Below are positions 12,706-24,623 of a stretch of 64,000 nucleotides of DNA, one piece after another. Each line of letters starts with the position of its first letter. Positions within the stretch are counted from its first letter, which is position 1. Source of the stretch: Rhizophagus clarus (taxonomy: Eukaryota; Glomeromycota; Glomeromycetes; Glomerales; Glomeraceae); the NCBI GenBank assembly GCA_015698045.1, contig BLAL01000037.1, forward strand, positions 310,001-374,000, written 5' to 3'. A program made the translations under genes and the position numbers. The notes under the pieces are model-generated. The model saw only the letters and a program-made list of their open reading frames with translations. It had not been told where the DNA came from and did not search any database.

Positions 12706-13218
12706 CAGTCGCCACTGGATATAACGAATTCTCGGTTCTGGAGGGTTTAGTTCGGTATATAGTGAATTCGTTATATAAATACCGAAACGCCATGGATAAT
12801 TCTGGCCGAATTTATAGTGCCGGCCAGGATTATAACTTCAAATGACACAAACCCGATATCTCATGACCCTGGAAATCGGTGAAGTGATCATTGACTATTA
12901 GTAACTGCCCCTGGAAAAATTAATTTTTTATTGAATTAACCATAAGTAGCAACTATTTTGTTCATTAATTACTGATAATTCTGGTCAGCGCTATAAATTT
13001 GGCCCGAATTAACTTATGGTCACATGACTGTTCGGTATAACGAATAGATGTCTAATATATTGGGCTGATCAAATCAAGTTCGGATGCGGTATATAGGATT
13101 TTATTATAAAAATTCGCTATATCCAGTGTAATTAACTATAAAAATTCGGTTCTGGGAACTTTGGTTCAGTATAACAAGTTTTCAGTATATACAGGTTCGT
13201 TATAACCAGTGGCGACTG
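12706..13218. mobile_element. 513-bp MITE, pogo / Tc1-mariner type
   Basis: The ends are inverted repeats of about 25 bp, CAGTCGCCACTGG followed by TATAACGAA on both strands with one or two mismatches. TA stands on each side (12704-12705 and 13219-13220). The 3' flanks of kinases C and D carry the uninterrupted site near 17200-17215 and 21472-21487, so removing the element plus one TA restores their sequence. Subterminal copies of the TATAACGAA-like motif recur inside. No transposase is encoded. TA duplication and the CAGT-type ends point to the Tc1/mariner-pogo superfamily. Confidence 0.85.
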
Positions 13219-13681
13219 TAAATATGTTGTATTTTAATGCCCCTGAATGCCCATGAAATTACGAAATAATATTATTATTTTAAAACAACGTAAAAATTTC
13301 GCAAACAATACAGTATCAATTTAATAATCTTATAATAATTAGCTAAAAATCTTTTTTCACGTAAGGAATCAATATAGAATTAATAAAACAACCTATAGTA
13401 GTATATTTATTTTCAATATTCTTATCATTTTTAGTAACGAACCAATATTAAAAATTTCTGAGGCTTGTCGAATTCTCTAAAGTACAAAAGATTAACTTGA
13501 GTTTGTTGCTCTGAAAAGAAGTTAGTTTATTATATCGAAAAAGAGTTGATATTAAGTATTAATTTTTTTATATATTTTTACTATCTATTCGAATATCAAT
13601 AATTTACTCATATGATGATGCAAAAAATTTCCAATAAATAATAACATAACAGTATAATTTATTCAATGTTAACTGAAAAAC

Positions 13682-13750
13682 GAATTATTCAAATTACAAA
13701 CTAAGAGACTCACTAGTAGCTACTCTATTTCTTATTGTTTAAATAATTCT
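13682..13750. repeat. kinase 3'-flank inverted-repeat element (B)
   Basis: The left arm contains AAATTACAAACTAAGA and the right arm CTTATTGTTTAAATAATTC. The two pair imperfectly over about 24 nt around a loop of some 25 nt. It lies about 120 bp past the stop of kinase B and recurs after every kinase in the window. Confidence 0.65.
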
Positions 13751-13826
13751 GAATGAAAAGAAAGTCCAAATGGAGCCGTTCTAAAGGCGAAGCAAATATT
13801 AAAATTTAAAAGATTTATAAGATAAT

Positions 13827-16168
13827 TTAAAATCCATCTGTATTTAAATAAAAAAATCAGTTATTTAAGAAAGCTTAAACATCAAAATTTAAAACATAAT
13901 TATTTAAATTATAATTACCATCAGGGATTTCAAATTCATCTTGTTCTTCTGGATAAAGATTTGGATTATTATATATTCCATTCTCATCTATAATATTAAA
14001 TATGATAATTAGAAATTGGTTATAAAATATTGTTATTAAATAAAAAATTATAAAACAATATACCATCAATATCATCATTATTATGCTTCTCTGCCAGTAT
14101 AAATTCTTTTATATAATCATTTTGAATATCTATAAAAATTAATCTTTATTAATAAAAAATTCAATTTATTATAATTGATTATATTTAGAATGATTTTACT
14201 TACTATTATTTGAATTTATTTGCATATTTCCAAGCGCTTCAGATAGTTTTTTATCATCTAATTATTAAAAAAAATTAATGAATTCTTTCAAGAAATAAAC
14301 AATAAAATTATTTACCATTAATTTTACCACTTGATTTTGATGTATTATCATCATTTTTGTTAACAATATCGTCAACTAAATAAGATAATTAGTAAATTGT
14401 CATTGAAGCTAATTTGTCATTGAAGCTAATTTTTTAAATATTTTAATAAATACTCACTATTATCAGGAATGTTATAGCTATAAGGTTTACTGTAAAATGC
14501 TTTATAATTATGTTAGTTGAATACTTTAAATTTAAATTAAAAATAAAATAATAATAATAGATACCTTCTTGCTCTTCTGTTTAATTTAAACAAAATAGAT
14601 ATTTAAAAACAATATTAGAAATATGCAAAACGTAATGTAAGATATAAGTGCATATCTATTCATACCTTCAGTTGCATTTTTTGGTTCAGGAAGATTTTTA
14701 AATTGATAAACTTTACTCGTAAATAATCTGCTACTTGTATTACTACTAATTTCAAAATTATTTATTTCATTTATTTTTGAAATAGTATTTGATTTTGGTT
14801 TAGTTAATCTAATTTTTTCTGTTAATTTTTTAATTATATTTTTATTACTTTTATTTTTATTTGATTCATTTTGATAATTTAATCTATTCATTTCTTGTAT
14901 TTTATTAGAAAAAGTATCAATATTAGGTCTTTTTTCTGGATCAGCATCCCAACATTGTTCCATTAATTCTTTGTATTCTAAAAGAGTTCCTGGTACTATT
15001 TTTGGCCTCATTCCATTTATTATATTCATTGCAAGATAATAATCATTTTCAAAATTAATAAAAGTGATTGACCAGATGAAGTTTCCCACATAAGAATGCC
15101 AATACTATAAATATCAGATGCAAAAGTAGTTTCTTTTCCAGAAATAACTTCTGGTGCTATATAAGGAAGATTTCCATATACACTATTTAATGGTTTATCA
15201 GCTGGCCCACAAAATCCAAAATCACTAATTCGGAATACGTGAGCTGGACCAAGTAGTATATTTCCAGAATGTAAATCTCTATGAATTGTATTTTCTTGAT
15301 GGATTTTAGAAAGTACAAATGTAATATTTTTAATTATTTGAATTCTTTCTTTCCATGTAAGTTTATTATGATTTTGTTGTATATATTCTCTCAAGTTTAT
15401 ATCCATATGATTCATTACAAGCATATAATTACCATCTGACGGATCTTTTGTTAAACCATAACATTCGACAACACTATATTTACTGCTTATAGATAAATGA
15501 GATTTACCCTATAAAAATTGAATATTATACAAAGTATTTTTAAAGCATTTTCAAATACTTTAAATTATAGTACATACCTCCTCAAACCAACTTCTATTAG
15601 CATTTTCAACATTTTCTAATTTTTTAAGCACTACAACTTGATCCCCAAATCTTTTTAATTGTTTTTCTTTTGAATCCCATTCATCATAGCTTCCATTAAT
15701 CCAATCTGCTGTATAAATTTCAGAGCATCCACCCTTAGTTAAAAAATTTATATTTTCAAATTTATTATATGGGATCCATTCTACTATCTTATCTGGACTG
15801 AGTATTTCTGATTGACATTGTTGTATTAAATCATCAATATCATTATTTCCAGATGTCCAGTTTGAAAAATTTTCTTTTAAATAATTTCGAACACAATGTT
15901 CACAAAATAATGTAGCTAAACATTCATCATGACAATTTTCGCAAATTCTTTTTGTTCCTTCATTGAAAAGAACTTTATGATAATCAAAATCTTTATTTAA
16001 TTCTTCCATAGCATATGATTTTTCATTTTCTGTAAGAGATTTATCAGCACGGATAATTTTTTTTCTAAATTCAAATCGTTTGTCTAAGGTATTTTGAATA
16101 TTATAATCTGTTAATGCAAGTGCTCTATTATATACAGTTGCAACTAATTCATTACGAATTTTATTCAT
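13827..16168 (-). pseudogene. TKL-like protein kinase B, frameshifted
   Basis: Nine minus-strand exons: 15578-16168, 14666-15508, 14565-14576, 14458-14499, 14375-14316, 14257-14204, 14129-14064, 13987-13919 and 13837-13827 (high to low for the last five). Exon 1 (197 codons, ATG at 16168) holds the Cys motif, WTSGNNDID and VVLKK. Exon 2 has HRDLHSGN, DFG and APE. Relative to C, D and E, one base is missing at about 15061-15066, just after SSGQ, so the C-terminal third of the kinase lobe is out of frame. All splice sites and tail exons remain intact, so the loss is recent. An upstream TTG in frame was rejected as start. The copy is closest to C. Confidence 0.85.
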
Positions 16169-16350
16169 GATGAACAATTTTTTGAAAATAAAAAAAAGTT
16201 AGCCTAAAGGTAAAGAATGAAGTAAAAAGAATGGACAATATAATTGGATTAATTCCGTTATTTATGCATTATGTTATATAACCCACACAAGGTCGATCTT
16301 CATTTACCCTGTAGGAAAAAAATTAATGGGTATCAAAATAATTGATGGTA

Positions 16351-16467
16351 CAGTTAGCCGAAAAACGAGGCTTGCCGGTCATCCGGAGCCGGTTTAATCG
16401 CAGTAAATTCCCTGGAATTCAGTTCCAAGACGATCTACGTTTCGGCTGATTATTTTTCGGCTAACTA
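16351..16467. mobile_element. short inverted-repeat element (about 117 bp)
   Basis: AGTTAGCCGAAAA at the left end is mirrored by TTTTCGGCTAACT at the right end. It sits about 180 bp upstream of kinase B. A diverged copy occupies the same place upstream of kinase C, while the matching flank of kinase D lacks it. It carries no coding sequence and is a very short MITE-like insertion. Confidence 0.6.
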
Positions 16468-16954
16468 CACCATTATATATGAACGAATAAAATGATATCT
16501 TCACTAGAATGGTCAACATAAAAAAAAAATAATCTATTCAGCCATGTTGCTCATTTAGGCTGTACGGGAACAAAATCAGGATAATAACTGAATTTAAAGC
16601 TTTAATGATGATTTCTCAGCGTAAGATAATTTTAATGCAATAAAACTATATTTACTAGTAGCATATTTTGTTTAAAATTATGTTTATTGAATTTCTTGGT
16701 CGTTCACAAGTGAAAACAATGTCTTTTATAATAAGCAAGGAAATTTAATTTACGATTCGATAGAAACTTATCTTTATTTATATTAATGAAAAAAAATTAT
16801 TAATCTATCTACGTCTTTAAAAATAAAATCGTTCATTAAATAATAATAAAGTTTTTTTTCAATATAACTTTTTTTAAACAAAAATGTTCGAATTTAAAAA
16901 TAAATCACCACTAAATCATTATAATCTATTTTTTGTATAAATAAAACTAAAACC

Positions 16955-17105
16955 AATCTTATCCAGCAAGCCAAAAATTCTTTTTAATCCAAAATCAAAT
17001 ATTGTCGTATTTATCGTAACCCACCCATTAAAAATACTCGAGACGATACGCTAAATTATAATGTTTCTGTTGTTGTTGATGATATATAAAATAAAACTGA
17101 TAAGT
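16955..17105 (-). pseudogene. remnant of RING-CH gene 3' end (unit B)
   Basis: Minus-strand similarity to the last exons of the RING-CH gene at 25320-26477 is visible. The segment reading GWVTINTTVFDF-like in the sister copy corresponds to RWITISMAVLDF of the ligase, and a CAA-rich stretch recalls its Gln-rich loop. The intron and intervening membrane segment are absent. It was evidently carried along when the kinase unit duplicated. Confidence 0.55.
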
Positions 17106-18009
17106 TTGATAACTAATTAATAACAAAAAAAAATCTACTATAAATGAAGATGTTAGCATGAAACGCAAATAATTTATTTTGTACTGTAAATTTCGAATTC
17201 AAATTTAAATATAAATATGTTGTATTTTAACGTCTTGAACGTCCATGAGATTAGAAATATTATATCTTAAAAATAAGTAAAAATTCATAGACAATATCAA
17301 CTTAACAATATAATAATGAGTGGAAACCTAACTTAATAATCAAATGTGCTGTTAGTATTTGTTAAATTTAACAATCTAACCAAACTAATAAATATAATCT
17401 GATGCAATTTTTACAAATAAAAATAAAGTAACAAATAAATAATAACTGAATTTCCAAGTTAGAAAGAAATTTAAATTTATACAATTATGATTTTAAAATT
17501 AAAATCCTTTTTTTCATGTAAGGGATTAATATAGAATTAATAAACCAGCTTATAACAGCATATTTATTTCCGATATTCTTATTATGTTTAGTAATATTAA
17601 AAATTCTGAGATTAGGAGAAACTTACTGAAAATTCCTTATGATACCTGAGTTTGTTTACTTTGTTATTCTGAAAAAAGTTAGTTTATTATATATTGAGAA
17701 AGAGCTGATATCAAGTATTTTATACAACAATAAAAAAGCAGTATCTCTTTATATATTTTATGTTGTTATATGATCTGATCGAATATCAAATTTTTAACTC
17801 ATAACGATCGTATGCTGGTACAATAAATTTCATAAATAATAACATAATGATACAATTTATTTAATATGAAAATGAATTATTTAAATTACAAACTAAGAAG
17901 ACTCACTAGTTGCTACTCTATTTCTTAGTGTTTAAATAACTCTGAATAAAAAGAAAGTCCCAATGGAGGGCGAATCAAATATTAAAATTTAAAAGATTTA
18001 TAAGAAAAT
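17106..18009. other. kinase C 3' flank, duplicated
   Basis: The sequence matches 21375-22279 almost throughout, and 12590-13826 apart from the MITE inserted there. It is the 3' half of the tandem unit. It contains the inverted-repeat element at 17874-17943 and no gene. Confidence 0.7.
17874..17943. repeat. kinase 3'-flank inverted-repeat element (C)
   Basis: Arm with AAATTACAAACTAAGA, then CTTAGTGTTTAAATAA. It lies about 110 bp downstream of the stop of kinase C. Confidence 0.65.
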
Positions 18010-20400
18010 TTAAAATCCATCTGTATTTAAATAAAAAAATCAGTTATATAAGAAAAGCTTAAACATCAAAATTTAAAACATAATTGTTTAAATTATAATT
18101 ACCATCGGGAATTTCAAATTCATCTTGTTCTTCTGAATGAAAATTTGGATTATTATAGATTCCATTCTCATCTATAATATTAAATATGATAATTAGAAAT
18201 TGATTATAAAATATTAACTATTAAAAAAATTTATAAACAATATACCGTCAATATAATTATCTATATTATGCTTATTTGCTTGTATTATTTCTTTTATATA
18301 ATTATTTTGAATATCTATAAAAATTAATTTTTATTAATAAAATTTCAATCCGCTATAATTGATTATAATAATGATTTTACTTACTATTATTTGAATTTAT
18401 TTGCATATTTTCAAATACCTCAGATAATTTTTTATTATCATCTAATTATTAAAAAAAATTAATGAATTCTTTCAAGGAATAAACTTTAAAATCAATTATA
18501 AAATTATTTTACCTTTAATTTTATCACTTGATTTTGATGTATTATCATCATTTTTGTTATCAAAATCGGCAACTAAATAAGATAATTAGTAAATTGTTAT
18601 TGAAACTAATTTTTTAAATATTTTAATAAATACTTACTATTATCAGGAATTTTATAGCTATAAGGTTTACTGTGGAATGCTTCATAATTATGTTAATTGA
18701 ATACTTTAAATTTAAGTTAAACATAAAATAATAATAATAATAATAATAGATACCTTCTTGTTCTTCTGTTTAATTTAAACAAAATAGTTATTTAAAAGCA
18801 ATATTAGTAATATGCAAAACGTAATGTAGGATATAAGTGTATGTCTTTTTATACCTTCAGTTGCATTTTTTGGTTCAGCCGGTAGATTTTTAAATTGATA
18901 AACGTTACTCGTAAATAATCTACTGGTACTTGTATTATTAATTTCAAAATTATTTATTTCATTTATTTTTGAAATAGTATTTAATTTTGGTTTAGATAAT
19001 CTAATTTTTTCTGTCGATTTTTTAACTATACTTTTATTTAGTTCATTTTGATAATTTAATCTATTCATTTCGCCTATTTTGTTATGAAGAGTATCAATAT
19101 TAGGTCTTTTTTCTGGATCAGCATCCCAACATTGTTCCATTAATTCTTTATATTCTAAAGGAGTTCCTGGTACTATTTTTGGCCTCATTCCATTTATTAT
19201 ATTCATTGCAAGATAATAATCATTTTCAAATTTAATAAAAGGTGGTTGACCAGATGAAACTTCCCACATAAGAATGCCAATACTATAAATATCAGATGCA
19301 AAAGTAGTTTCTTTTCCAGAAATAATTTCTGGTGCTATATAAGGAAGATTTCCGTATATACAATTTAATGGTTTATCAGCTGGTCCACAAAATCCAAAAT
19401 CACTAATTCGGAACTTTTGAATAAATTGGTTATATAAAATATTTCCAGAATGCAAATCTCTATGAATTATATTTTCTTGATGAATTCTAGAAAGTATATA
19501 AGTAATATCATTAATTATTTGAATTCTTTCTTTCCATGTAAGTTTATTATGATTTTGTTGTATATAATCTTTTAAATTTATATCCATATGACCCATTACA
19601 AGCATATATTTTCCGTCTGATGGATTTTTTGTAAAACCGAAACATGAAACAACTTGTGCATATTTGTTACTTATAGATAAATGAGATTTACCCTATAAAA
19701 ATTGAATATTGTATAAAAATTGAACATTATATAAAATTGAAATTTGAATATTATAAAAAAAATATTTATTAAAGCATCTTTTCAAATACTTCCAAATTAT
19801 AGTACATACCTCTTCAAACCAACTTCTATTAGCATTTTCAACATTTTCTAATTTTTTAAGCACTACAACTTGATCCCCAAATCTTTTTAATTGTTTTTCT
19901 TTTGAATCCCATTCATCATAGCTTCCATTAATCCAATCTGCTGTATAAATTTCAGAGCATCCACCCTTAGTTAAAAAATTAGTATTTTTAAATTTATTAT
20001 ATGGGATCCATTCTACTATCTTATCTACTTTAAGTATTTTTAATTGACATTGTTGTATTAAATCATCAATATCACTATTTCCAGAGGTCCAGTTTGAAAA
20101 ATTTTTTTTTAAATAATTTTGAACACAGTGTTCACAAAATAATGTAGCTAAACATTCATGATGACAATTTTCACAAATTCTTTTTGTTCCTTCATTGAAA
20201 AGAAGTTTATAATAATCAAAATCTTTATTTAATTCCTTTATTGCATATGATTTTTCATTTTTTGTAAGGGATTTATCAGTAAGAATAGTTTTTTTCGCAA
20301 ATTCAAATCGTTTGTCTAAGGTATTTTGAATATTATAATCTATTAGTACATATGCTTTATTACGTACAGTTGCAACTAATTCTTTACGAATTTCAGTCAT
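18010..20400 (-). CDS. TKL-like protein kinase C, intact
   Basis: Nine minus-strand exons: 19810-20400, 18855-19692, 18754-18765, 18638-18679, 18513-18572, 18385-18441, 18246-18314, 18103-18171 and 18010-18020. Together they make 1749 nt, or 582 aa. Residues 1-70 are helical and charged. A Cys-rich segment (C76xxC79, C83, C89xxC92) precedes WTSG. The kinase domain starts near residue 140 with an unusual nucleotide loop (GGCSEIY), Lys in VVLKK, HRDLHSGN, DFG, APE and EQCWDADP. The tail is acidic and ends EEQDEFEIPDDGF. A probable cytoplasmic signalling kinase; its substrate is unknown. The 12-nt third exon fits phase 1 on both sides. Reading past exon 2 instead gives a hydrophobic tail and a stop at 18775, see Findings. 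Confidence 0.88.
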
Positions 20401-20604
20401 GATGAACTATCAATTTTTTGGGGATAAAAAAAAGCTAGTCTAAATAAAGGTAAAGAATGAAGTAAAAGAATGGACAATGTAATTGGATTAATTCTGTTAT
20501 TAATGCAAATAAATTATTATGTTACAGACTCAGTATGTAACCCACATGAGGTCGATCTTCATTTACCCTGTAGGAAAAAAAATTTAATGGGTATCAAAAT
20601 AATT

Positions 20605-20737
20605 GCTAGCCGAAAAATGGAGCCGCATTCTTGCTTGCCGATTATCCGGACCCGGTTTAATCGCAGTAAATCCCCTGCAATTTCACGACGATCTACGCAT
20701 GAGCGGCTGAGCCGTGTCCGATTATTTTTCGGTTAAC
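20605..20737. mobile_element. short inverted-repeat element (unit C copy)
   Basis: CTAGCCGAAAAAT at the left and ATTTTTCGGTTAAC at the right bound a 130-bp insertion related to the one at 16351-16467. The interior has diverged by several small indels. It lies about 205 bp upstream of kinase C. Confidence 0.55.
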
Positions 20738-21224
20738 TACACCATTATATGAACGAATAAAATGATATCTTCACTAGAATGGTCAGCATAAAAAAATAAT
20801 CTATTCATGTTGCTCGCTATTTAGGCTGTACGGGAACAAAATCAGGATAATAACTGAATTTAAAGCTTTAATGATAATTTTTCAGCGTAAAATAATTTTT
20901 AATGTAATAAAACTATATTTGCTAGCGCATTTTCGTCATTTCGTTTAAAATTATGTTTATTGAATTTCCTGGTCGTTCACAAGTGAAAACAATGTCTTTT
21001 ATAATAAGTAAGGAAATTTAATTTATGATTCGATAGAAACTTATCTTTATTTATATTAATGAAAAAAAAAAATTTTATTCTATCTGCGTCTTTAAAAATA
21101 AAATCGTTCATTAAATAATAATAAAGTTTTTTTTTTCAATATAACTTTTTTAAATAAAAATGTTCGAATTTAAAAATAAATCACCACCAAATCATTATAA
21201 TCTATTTTTTGTATAAATAAAACT

Positions 21225-21375
21225 AATAAAACCAATCTTGTTCAGCAAGCCAATTCTTTTTAATACAAAATCAAATACTGTTGTATTTATCGTAACCCAC
21301 CCATTAAGAAAATACTCGAGACGATACGCTAAATTGTAATGTTTCTGTTGTTGTTGATGATATATAAAATAAAAC
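21225..21375 (-). pseudogene. remnant of RING-CH gene 3' end (unit C)
   Basis: An open minus frame (21195-21440) includes QQQQKHYNLAYRL and GWVTINTTVFDFVLKRI. These match in order the Gln-rich loop, HYSL, and RWITISMAVLDF to RRI of the ligase at 25320-26477. The intron between the last two exons and a membrane segment are missing. It shares this deletion with the copy at 16955-17105. Confidence 0.6.
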
Positions 21376-22144
21376 TGATAAGTTTGATAACTAATTAATA
21401 ACAAAAAAAATCTACTGTAAATGAAGACGTTAGCATGCAACGCAAATAATTTATTTTGTAAATTTCGAATTCAAATTTAAATATAAATATGTTGTATTTT
21501 AACGCTTTGAACGCCCATGAGATTAAAAATATTATATTTTAAAAATAAGTAAAAATTCATAGACAATATCAACTTAATAATATAATAATAAGTGGAAACC
21601 TAACTTAATAATCAAATGTGCTGTTACCATTTGTTAAATTTAACAATCTAACCAAACTAACAAATATAATCTGATGCAATTTTTACGAATAAAAATAAAG
21701 TAACAAATAAATAATGACTGAATTTCCAAGTTAGAAAGAAATTTAAATTATACAATTGTGATTTTAAAATTAAAATCTTTTTTTCACATAAGGGATCAAT
21801 ATAAAATTAATAAGCCAGCTTATAACAGCATATTTATTTCCGATATTCTTATTATGTTTAGTAATATTAAAAATTCTGAGATGAGGAGAAACTTACTGAA
21901 AATTCCTTATGATACCTGAGTTTGTTTACTTTGTTATTCTGAAAAAAAGTTAGTTTATTATATATCGAGAAAGAGCTGATATCAAGTATTTTATACAACA
22001 ATAAAAAAGCAGGATTTCTTTATATATTTTAAGTTGTTATATGATCTGATCGAATATAATTTTAACTCATAACCATCGCATGCTGGTACAATAAATTTCC
22101 AATAAATAATAACATAATGATACAATTTATTTAATATGAAAAAT

Positions 22145-22212
22145 GGATTATTTAAATTACAAACTAAGAAGACTCACTAGTTGCTACTCTATTTCTTAGT
22201 GTTTAAATAACT
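22145..22212. repeat. kinase 3'-flank inverted-repeat element (D)
   Basis: Same element as at 17874-17943, about 110 bp past the stop of kinase D. Left arm with AAATTACAAACTAAGA, right arm with CTTAGTGTTTAAATAA. Confidence 0.65.
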
Positions 22213-22279
22213 ATGAATAAAAAGAAAGTCCAAATGGAAGGCGAAGCAAATATTAAATTTAAAAGATTTATAAGAAAAT

Positions 22280-24623
22280 TTAAAATCCATCTGTATTTAA
22301 ATAAAAAACAGTTATTTAAGAAAAGCTTAAACATCAAAATTTAAAACATAATTATTTAAATTATAGTTACCATCGGGAATTTCAAATTCGTCTTGTTCTT
22401 CTGAATGAAAATTTGGATTATTATATGTTCTATCCTCATCTATAATATTAAATATGATAATTAGAAATTGGTTATAAAATATTAACTATTAAAAAAATTT
22501 ATAAATAATATACCGTCAATATCATTATCTATATTATGCTTATTTGCTTGTATGATTTCTTTTATATAATCATTTTGAATATCTATAAAAATTATTTTTT
22601 ATTAATAAAATTTCAATCTGTTATAATTGATTATGACGATGATTTTACTTACTATTATTAGAATTTATTTGCATATTTTCAAATACCCCAGATAATTTTT
22701 TATTATAATCTAATTATTAAAAAAATTAATGAATTCTTTCAAGAAAATAAACTTTAAAATCAATAATAAAATTATTTACCTTTAATTTTATCATTTGATT
22801 TTGATATGTTATCATCATTTTTGTTATCAAAATCGTCAACTAAATAAGATAATTAGTAAATTGTCATTGAAGCTAATTTTTTAAATATTTTAATAAATAC
22901 TTACTATTATCAGGAATGTTATAGCTATAAGGTTTACTGTGGAATGCTCTATAATTATGTTAGTTAACACTTTAAATTTAAATTAAGCATAAAATAATAA
23001 TAATAATAGATACCTTCTTGTTCTTCTGTTTAATTTAAACAAAATATATATTTAAAAACAATATTAGTAATATGCAAAGCGTAATGTAAGATATAAGTGT
23101 ATATCTATTCATACCTTCAGTTACATTTTTTGGTTCAGGAAGATTTTTAAATTGATAAACTTTACTCATAAATAATCTGCTACTTGTATTACTACTAATT
23201 TCAAAATTATTTATTTCATTTATTTTTGAAACAGTATTATCTTTTGGTTTAGATAATCTAATTTTTTCTGTGAGTTTTTTAACTATACTTTTATAACTAC
23301 TTTTATTTTTATTTAATTCATTCTGATAATTTAATCTATTCATTTCGATTATTTTATAAAGAAGTGTAATGATATCGGGTCTTTTTATTGGATCAGCATC
23401 TCAACATTGTTCCATTAATTCTTTGTATTCTAAAGGAGTTCCTGGTACTATTTTTGGCCTCATTCCATTTATTATATTCATTGCAAGATAATAATCATTT
23501 TCAAATTTAATAAAAGGTGGTTGACCAGATGAAACTTCCCACATAAGAATGCCAATACTATAAATATCAGATGCAAAAGTAGTTTCTTTTCCAGAAATAA
23601 TTTCTGGTGCTATATAAGGAAGATTTCCGTATATACTATTTAATGGTTTATCAGTTGGTCCACAAAATCCAAAATCACTAATTTGGAACTGTTGAATATT
23701 TTGACCAAATAATATATTTCCAGAATGTAAATCTCTATGAATTGTATTTTCTTGATGGATGTTAGAAAGTGCAAATATAATATCTTCAATTATTTGAATT
23801 CTTTCTTTCCATGTAAGTTTATTATGATTTCGTTGTATATATTCTCTTAAGTTTATATCCATACGATTCATTACAAGCATATAATTACCATCTGATGGAT
23901 CTTTTGTTAAACCATAACATTCGACAACACTATATTTACTGCTTATAGATAAATGAGATTTACCCTATAAAAATTGAATATTATACTAAGTATTTTTAAA
24001 GCATTTCAAATACTTTAAATTATAGTACATACCTCCTCAAACCAACTTCTATTAGCACTTTCAACATTTTCTAATTTTTTAAGTACTACGCTTTGATCCC
24101 CAAATCTCTTTAATTGTTTTTCTTTTGAATCCCATTCATCATAACTTCCATTAATCCAAACTGCTGTATAAATTTCAGAGCATCCACCCTTAGTTAAAAA
24201 ATTAATATTTTTAAATTTGTTATATGGGATCCATTCTACTATACTATATGGTCTAAATATTTCTAATTGACATTGTTGTATTAAATCATCAATATCATTA
24301 TTTCCAGATGTCCAGTTTGAAAAATTTTCTTTTAAATAATTTCGAACACAATATTCACAAAATAATGTAGCTAAACATTCATCATGACAATTTTCGCAAA
24401 TTCTTTTTGTTCCTTCATTGAAAAGAAGTTTATAATAATCAAAATCTTTATTTATTTCTTTTATTGCATATAATTTTTCATTTTTTGTAAGAGATTTATC
24501 AGCACGGATGATTTTTTTTCTAAATTCAAATCGTTTGTCTAAGGTATTTTGAATATTACAATCTGTTAATGCATATGCTCTATTTAGTGCAATGAAAACT
24601 AGTTCTTTACGAATTTCAGTCAT
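22280..24623 (-). pseudogene. TKL-like protein kinase D, one premature stop
   Basis: Nine minus-strand exons: 24033-24623, 23115-23964, 23014-23025, 22905-22946, 22780-22839, 22653-22709, 22514-22582, 22371-22439 and 22280-22290, all in phase. The Cys motif, WTSGNNDID, VVLKK, HRDLHSGN, DFG and APE are intact. The Trp codon of EQCWDADP is TGA at 23401-23403 (TGG in all siblings), a single G-to-A change that removes the end of the kinase lobe and the tail. With no other lesion it is a very young null or possibly a polymorphism. The start is the ATG at 24623; an in-frame TTG upstream was rejected. Confidence 0.85.

Noticed and set aside
12587-12845. Overlapping ORFs of 68-69 codons on both strands
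   Set aside because: They straddle the MITE border at 12706 and have no homology to anything in the paralogous flanks.
14586-15089. Kinases B-E as membrane-anchored proteins with a C-terminal transmembrane helix
   Set aside because: The hydrophobic end lies inside a GT-AG intron, and splicing restores a conserved acidic tail in phase. It is kept only as a possible retained-intron isoform in Findings.
16178-16180. Upstream TTG start for kinase B (and the matching one for D at 24632)
   Set aside because: A nuclear gene should start at ATG, and the next ATG in each aligns with the starts of C and E.
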